DNA from: Folioceros fuciformis
Taxonomy: Eukaryota > Anthocerotophyta > Anthocerotopsida > Anthocerotales
Length of the DNA stretch: 36,624 bases
Direction: 5' to 3'
NCBI GenBank assembly: GCA_049999805.1
Contig: JBNGIO010006418.1
Span: 31,276 to 67,899, forward strand
How positions within the stretch are numbered: the first letter of the stretch is position 1; each line of letters begins with the position of its first letter. Shown piece after piece: positions 31,801-36,624 of the stretch. The notes under the pieces were generated by a model that made no database searches, was not told the DNA's origin, and saw only the letters and a list, made by a program, of their open reading frames with translations. The position numbers and the translations under genes are program-made.

Positions 31801-34800
31801 GCTCTTGGATGGGGAAGGGAACGGTATAAAGGTATTTGGACACCTATTCCAAGTATCAACCACGTTGCTGTCATGGGTGTACTACTTAAAGACATTTCAA
31901 GGAAAGGAAAGGTTGCACAGACAAGGCTCTTATCACAGGGAATGGTAGTTCTTGATGCTTAGTGATTCGCAAACACTGTTGCTTCTTGCAGTTGTTACTC
32001 TTGATGGAGTGCTCCTTTCGAAGTCTGGTCTTATGACTGGAGGAGTAACTGGAAACATGGAGGCCAAATCACAGAAGTGGGATTCTCGACATATAGAAGG
32101 TAAGGAGGGTCTGGTTTGGTTGATCGACTTTGCTTAGTCTTTCTTCCAATTGCTACTCTGCTAGTCTGCATTGACGCTGGATGGTAATATCAGGGCTAAA
32201 GAAGAACAAAGAGCGCCTTGAATCAGAAATGGCTGAAATAGGCTCAGCACGAGAAATGCAGACAAAGGAGGCAGAAGTTGAAGGAAGAATTATTGGACTG
32301 GAACGGAAACTACAAGTTGTGGAAATAGAGAAGGTATAGCCCTGTGGTTATGCTGTGTTTTGAGTGGTTATGCCTTCCCAGTCCACACCAGCCCCAAGGC
32401 TGCTGAATGTAGAACAACAGGTTGAGGAATTGGGTACTTGTTAATTCTTGAATGGTCAAAGCAGAAAAGTATCGATGGGAAGATGGCAAAGGTTTCACAA
32501 GAAAGAGAAACCATTAAGTTGGAGATATGTCGCCTTCAACCTGAGTGTACAAAGGTAGGTGAAATTATTCTATGCTCCATAGCATAATGCCAACGCAAGC
32601 AATTCGTGACTGGTCACTATTTGTCCTGCTTGTGCAGCTGCAAAGCATTATCGCAGCCCGGGGTGCAGAAATCACAAAGATTGAGCACCAAATAAATGAA
32701 ATCATTGACAGAATTTACAAGAATTTCAGTGAGTCAGTGGGAGTTGCAAATATACGAGAGTATGAAGAGAATCAGTTACGCCGCCATGAAGAGCTGTCGG
32801 AAAGGAAGATGAGCCTGAACAACCAAATTGCTAAGCTCAAGAATCAGTAATGTTTCCTGGAACCCTGTCTCAGCATTTGTTGTGTTTCACATGTATTACT
32901 GTCAATTCAAGCATGTTAGTAGGTGATTGGCATTGTGTTCCAGATTACAGCCACGCTTGTTGCTAGGTACGGATCCGAGCTTCTTGGGGCTTGTTTGTCA
33001 GCGAGTGACCAGGGACAGTTGTTTAACTCCCATTTCTGTTCTTTTGACTTTCTTGCAGACTGGAATATGAGCAAAGGCGAGACATGGAGGCACCAGTAAG
33101 AAAGTTAACTGAATTTATTGGCTTGATGAAAGACGAGCTTTGTCGTCTTCAGGCCAAAGAGTCTGAATTAAAAGGGTCTGTGGAAGTGGCTGGCCAACAA
33201 TTGGATGAGTTGAAGGAAGAGTATGATGGTACGCACCTATCTTTCATACAGATGTATTCACTCCAGAGGAACAAGCAGGTTGACCTCGATGTTGTGGTTC
33301 AGGTTTGAGACGACGAGCAGATGAGATAGAGGACGTGATTCAGGAACTCAAGAAACAAGCAAGCAATGAAACCGCTGAAGTTGGCAAGACGAAGCGGCAG
33401 ATAGCTGCAAAGGTGAGGATAAGACTCTCTAGTACTCCTTGTGAATTTCTGCTCACTTAGTGTGCTCTTGTAGCAGTCTCATCCTGGACAAAGGAAGGAT
33501 TTTCTGAAAGCTTCTAGGAGTTGAGCCGCTTGTGAGGTTGTAGAAAATGCCATCCTCCTTTGCTCAGTATGTCTGGCTGCATATAATCAGGAAACCCAAA
33601 TTGAACTTCTGAGCTCTAAACGACAAGAAGTCCTGGAAAATTGTGAGCTGGATCAAATTAAACTTCCAGTGACGGAGGACTCTATGGATGTTGACTCTGC
33701 TGGGTCTTCCTCTCAACATATGAACTTCGATTACAGCAAGTTGAGCAGGGCACATCACCAGGTCTGTGCTCGATCTTCCCAATCACGCGTGGCTTCACTG
33801 CAGTGTGGATGATGCACTTAAGCAGCTTCGATTCGGTTGTACAGGATCTGAGACCCAATGATCGGGAGAGACTGGAGGCAGATTTCAAGTTCAGATTGGA
33901 GTCGATATCTTCAGAAATGGAAAGAACAGCACCGAACCTCAAGGCACTTGATCAATATGAAATTCTCCGAGAGAAAGAAAGGGAAGCTATTGAAGAGTTT
34001 GAGGCTGCCAGAAAAGATGCAAAGGAGATGTCGGATAAGTATAATGCAGTTAAACAAGAAAGGTGTGCTGCAACACTGCCGGTGCTAAACTTGGATGTCG
34101 ACTTCTCATCCTGGTCCTAATTTTGGCTTTGCTTGCAGGTATGAGAAATTCATGGCAGCCTTTAATCATATTTCAACCAATATCAACAAAATCTACAAGC
34201 AGCTTACGCAGAGTGCCATGCAAACCCTTGGCGGCACGGCGTATTTAAGCCTGGAGAATGACGACGAACCTTTCCTGCACGGAATGAAGTACACTGTGAT
34301 GCCGCCTTCAAAGCGATTCAGGGACATGGAACAATTGTCTGGTGGAGAAAAGACCGTTGCTGCTCTAGCTCTGCTTTTTGCCATCCACAGGTTGAGTAAT
34401 TTCGTGTTGCTATCTTTTGTTCTTGATCTGCGTGCCAATAGGTGCAAGGACCTGCAGCTCAAGGCAGAACGCTTCCTGTGCGCAGTTTCCGGCCATCCCC
34501 ATTCTTCGTGCTGGATGAGGTGGACGCAGCCTTGGACAACCTTAATGTTGCCAAAGTTGCCGCCTTCATCAGATCCAGGTCTCGTGAGGACGTTAAAGGT
34601 CAAGACAAATCGGGAAGAAGTGTTGGTTTTCAAAGTGTTGTGATCTCGCTGAAGGACACCTTCTACGATAAGGCAGATGCCTTGGTCGGGGTGTATCGGG
34701 ACTCAGACAGGAGGTAAGAAACCCGTGTTTGTGGCCCTGTGGTGCAGAAGGTCTTAGGTTCTAATGTTGATTCTGTTGCGGCAGCTGTTCACGGACTCTC

Positions 34801-34830
34801 ACATTTGATCTGACCAAGTACACGGGGTAA
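28839..34830 (+). CDS. SMC1: Cohesin subunit SMC1 (one assembly gap)
   Basis: Nineteen exons if the gap hides no intron: 28839-29285, 29523-29759, 29858-30091, 30290-30624 (with gap), 30732-30998, 31120-31390, 31491-31615, 31722-31831, 31992-32099, 32194-32333, 32465-32554, 32638-32846, 33059-33228, 33303-33412, 33591-33761, 33845-34061, 34139-34390, 34486-34713, 34785-34830. About 1222 residues are readable; the family has roughly 1220-1240. Order: N-terminal ATPase half with Walker [10 protein letters not shown] (residues 41-49), coiled coil, hinge ([40 protein letters not shown]), second coiled coil with the SMC1-type [15 protein letters not shown], then ABC signature LSGGEKT and Walker [16 protein letters not shown]. 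It forms the cohesin ring with SMC3 and a kleisin, acting in sister-chromatid cohesion and DNA repair. Seventeen introns are GT-AG and one is AT-AC. The ATG at 28839 has a purine at -3. Confidence 0.96.
30328..30427. other. Assembly gap, 100 N
   Basis: Exactly 100 N inside the first coiled coil of SMC1. The exon before ends with REEID plus two bases of a codon and sequence after resumes with [12 protein letters not shown]. Compared with plant SMC1 only a few residues seem to be missing, so the hidden sequence may be mostly an intron or simple sequence. The true size is unknown. Confidence 0.98.
31616..31721 (+). other. U12-type AT-AC intron of SMC1
   Basis: The 106-nt intron begins ATATCCTT (31616-31623), has the branch-site match GCCTTAATC at 31706-31714 and ends with AC at 31720-31721. 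Removing it joins VIDVIN to [15 protein letters not shown], matching the conserved SMC1 sequence. There is no AG between 31630 and 31738, so no GT-AG solution keeps the conserved FDPSLE residues. Confidence 0.9.
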
Positions 34831-35449
34831 CGGAAAGGAAATCGGATGCATTCTCCCAGAATGTCTTCCAAGCCTCCTGCTAGACTTTGAGTCAAGGTAG
34901 CAACAGACTAGCGCTAGTGCGTTTTGCATTGGTGCTATGTACTAAAATCTTTAGCCGGCCGTCCCAGCAACGTCGTAAGCAATCAACTTGTACATACTAC
35001 ATGTGCGCATCTCCTGAGGTAGGGCTGGAATTGCTGCGAACCGGTGTGTCTGCTTACTTTCGCCGACGAGTAGGGGACTGGGGAACGAAGTGGCGTACGT
35101 CCTGAACTAATTCATTACTGTCCCCTATTCAGATGTGCCTGGCTGAACTTGTTAGCCGAAACTGGGGACTTGGCAAAGCTACGCGTGTTCTGTGTGGAGA
35201 AGATCCAGCTTCTGGTTTTGATGTCACTGCTTGTAGCAACGCCATTTCGCAGCGTTGTTGGTGAACAAAGCCCGTGCCAGCGAATGCTCTGCAGCTGTCA
35301 CTACATGATACTCTGAGACCTGTGCCGAAATCCACCGTAGTCAAGAGCGACAATGCTGATAAGTAAAGCCTCGTCATCGAATTCTCCGCGGCTGCTGCCT
35401 CATGATTACACGATTATCCCAACAGGGTTGGTTCAGCAAGGTAACGTCG

Positions 35450-35482
35450 AAATATTTACTATGTAAAGATAAGTAAATATTT
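35450..35482. repeat. Perfect 11-bp inverted repeat (hairpin)
   Basis: Arms AAATATTTACT (35450-35460) and AGTAAATATTT (35472-35482) are separated by an 11-base loop in AT-rich DNA. It could be a hairpin, but chance is plausible at this composition. Confidence 0.6.
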
Positions 35483-35629
35483 TCATGCATTTTTAATTCA
35501 GACAATCACCCCTGGCTAGTACAATTGCACGTCTTCCTGTTAGATTACATTCACCAGACACGCCTTGTCATAGTTAGGCTCAGCTCAAGTTACTAAACTT
35601 CAGGCGCTCATCTGAGCATCTTTGGGTTG

Positions 35630-35775
35630 ACGTCCTCGACCTTCAAATAGGTGGTCTGGAAGCTACCGTGCAATCAGTGCTTCAAGGTCGGTCCTCGACC
35701 TTCCAGGCTATGGGTGGGCTGGAAGCTGTCATGTGGCGAATGCTTCAGGGTCCATGTCCTTAACCTTCCACATGG
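35630..35775. repeat. About 60-bp imperfect tandem repeat, 2.3 units
   Basis: Units begin gtcctcgacctt at 35632 and 35691, and a partial third (gtccatgtccttaacctt) near 35751. Each contains a ctggaagct block. The copies are clearly diverged. Confidence 0.7.
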
Positions 35776-35956
35776 TCATACGCACCTTCTCAGCCTTCCT
35801 TAGATTTCGAGACAGGTTTCAGGTGACCATGAAAACATGCGCCCTGCATACTATTGTCACCTCTCTCCATCCAGAATTCCAGTGCGAACGGGTCCGCTGA
35901 AATCGCACCCTAACGTAAAAGAAAAGGAAGGCATAATGTCAAGATTATATCAAACG

Positions 35957-36007
35957 GCCATTGCCGAATATTGAACCTGGGTCACCCACGTGATAGGCGG
36001 GAGAACT
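35957..36007 (-). pseudogene. tRNA-Asp-like 3' fragment at the LINE junction
   Basis: On the minus strand, ttctcccgcctatcacg continues into tgggtgacccaggttcaat and attcggcaatggc. This matches the anticodon arm, variable loop, T arm and acceptor 3' strand of eukaryotic tRNA-Asp in the right order and spacing. The anticodon position reads ATC instead of GTC. The 5' third (acceptor 5' strand and D arm) is absent and is replaced by the LINE tail, so it is not a functional tRNA gene as it stands. Confidence 0.7.
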
Positions 36008-36208
36008 TATTAACAATAACAACTTTATTTACAACAACAACTTTATTTATGTCTACTAAGGATGAAAGACGTGATAGGCGGGAGAACTTATTAACAACAA
36101 CAACTTTATTTATGTCTACTAAGGATGAAAGAACCATCATGGGATATTATCAACAACAACAACAACTTTATTTATGTCTACTAAGGATGGAAGAACCATC
36201 ATGGGATA
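35988..36208 (-). repeat. Repetitive 3' tail of the LINE, with duplicated target sequence
   Basis: On the minus strand the unit is tccttagtagacataaa followed by taaagttgttgttg, i.e. an AATAAA signal and a GTT-type tail. The tccttagtagacataaataaag block occurs three times. A 29-bp stretch starting acgtgataggcggg (plus strand) occurs identically at 35988-36016 and 36069-36097; it is tRNA-Asp-derived sequence plus the tail end. See findings for an interpretation as two insertions at one site. Confidence 0.8.
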
Positions 36209-36319
36209 GAGAAAGTATAGCGTAAAAGAGGTTTAAAAATTGAGTACACTTACGTACATCTGAACTAGAGAAAACGAGAAGCAGTACTTGTATGAGGGAA
36301 ACAGAAAAGAAGGCGAAGA

Positions 36320-36624
36320 CTACAAGGAGTCCAATAAGGACTGCCAAAGATCAAGAAGCTCAGAGAGATACGGTCTAGAGAGCTTAGGAATGTGGAAAGA
36401 AAAAAATCTGCGCAGCGAGAAGCTGGCACACTCAAAAAGAATAGAGTAACGAGACCGAATATCGGCACAAGGAGGACAATAGAAGAGGAAGTATGATTCA
36501 GATTCAGGATCCAAGGAGCAAAGCTTGCAGATCCTATCATCTTGGAGAGGGGGAGGCTTGAGCCAACGATCGGTCTCAATCCGAAGGTGGTGGGAGCCAA
36601 CACGAAATCGACGTATGAGTGTAC
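36320..36624 (-). CDS. LINE reverse-transcriptase polyprotein, C-terminal end (partial)
   Basis: The frame is open from the window edge to TAG at 36322-36320, about 100 residues. It begins TLIRRFRVGSHHLRIETD, then RWLKPPPLQDDRICKLC, then ESYFLFYCPPCADIRSRY. This is the C-terminal zinc-binding region typical of non-LTR retrotransposon ORF2 proteins (RFR-GSHxLxIExxRW, CxxC ... FxFxCPxxxxIR). The element runs on the minus strand; its reverse-transcriptase and endonuclease domains must lie beyond 36624. About 220 bp of 3' UTR lead into the repetitive tail. No frameshift is visible, so the copy may be young. Confidence 0.9.
   Translation of the reverse strand, partial: TLIRRFRVGSHHLRIETDRWLKPPPLQDDRICKLCSLDPESESYFLFYCPPCADIRSRYSILFECASFSLRRFFSFHIPKLSRPYLSELLDLWQSLLDSL

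Larger units (their letters stand above)
34831..35950. other. SMC1 downstream region without gene
   Basis: Probably SMC1 3' UTR for the first few hundred bases, then AT-rich spacer. Open frames are short and featureless. Two repeats are listed separately. Confidence 0.45.

Noticed and set aside
34887-35105. Plus-strand frame of 72 codons after SMC1
   Set aside because: It starts within the probable 3' UTR and encodes nothing recognisable.

Overview
The window is nuclear DNA from a streptophyte (plant lineage). It has spliced genes with many short introns (71 to 237 nt), plant-type pectin methylesterases, the plant form of the SCAR/WAVE subunit NAP1, cohesin SMC1, an F-box protein and the 3' end of a LINE-type retrotransposon. 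NAP1 and SMC1 align end to end with the flowering-plant proteins as I remember them, but look more diverged than I would expect for a seed plant. An early-diverging land plant or a streptophyte alga is my best guess; the species cannot be fixed from sequence alone. A run of exactly 100 N marks an assembly gap.

Layout. 1-1869 (-): 3'-truncated F-box gene with a long repeat-bearing N-terminal part. 1870-12687: about 11 kb without a convincing complete gene. It holds minisatellites, three copies of a promoter-like cassette (one with a TATA box) and two diverged copies of an unidentified minus-strand segment. 12688-19427 (-): complete 23-exon NAP1 gene whose reconstructed exons sum to exactly 1400 codons plus stop. 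21624-23228 (-): single-exon gene for an unrecognised 534-residue protein with acidic repeats and four C-terminal hydrophobic segments. 24434-25966 (+) and 25986-27854 (-): two complete five-exon pectin methylesterases, tail to tail, with 19 bp between stop codons. 28839-34830 (+): SMC1, complete except for the gap, with a U12-type AT-AC intron. 34831-35950: no gene seen, some repeats. 35957-36624 (-): the 3' end of a LINE whose GTT-rich tail abuts the 3' two thirds of a tRNA-Asp-like sequence.

Function. Most are housekeeping cell-biology genes (actin nucleation, cohesion, cell-wall pectin) and do not form one pathway. The PMEs are an inverted duplicate pair. The least explained items are the 534-residue repeat/membrane protein, the LINE-tRNA junction with its apparent repeated insertion at one site, and the triplicated cassette with the repeats in the left third. 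Exon boundaries were derived by hand from GT-AG (or AT-AC) signals, reading frame and family conservation.
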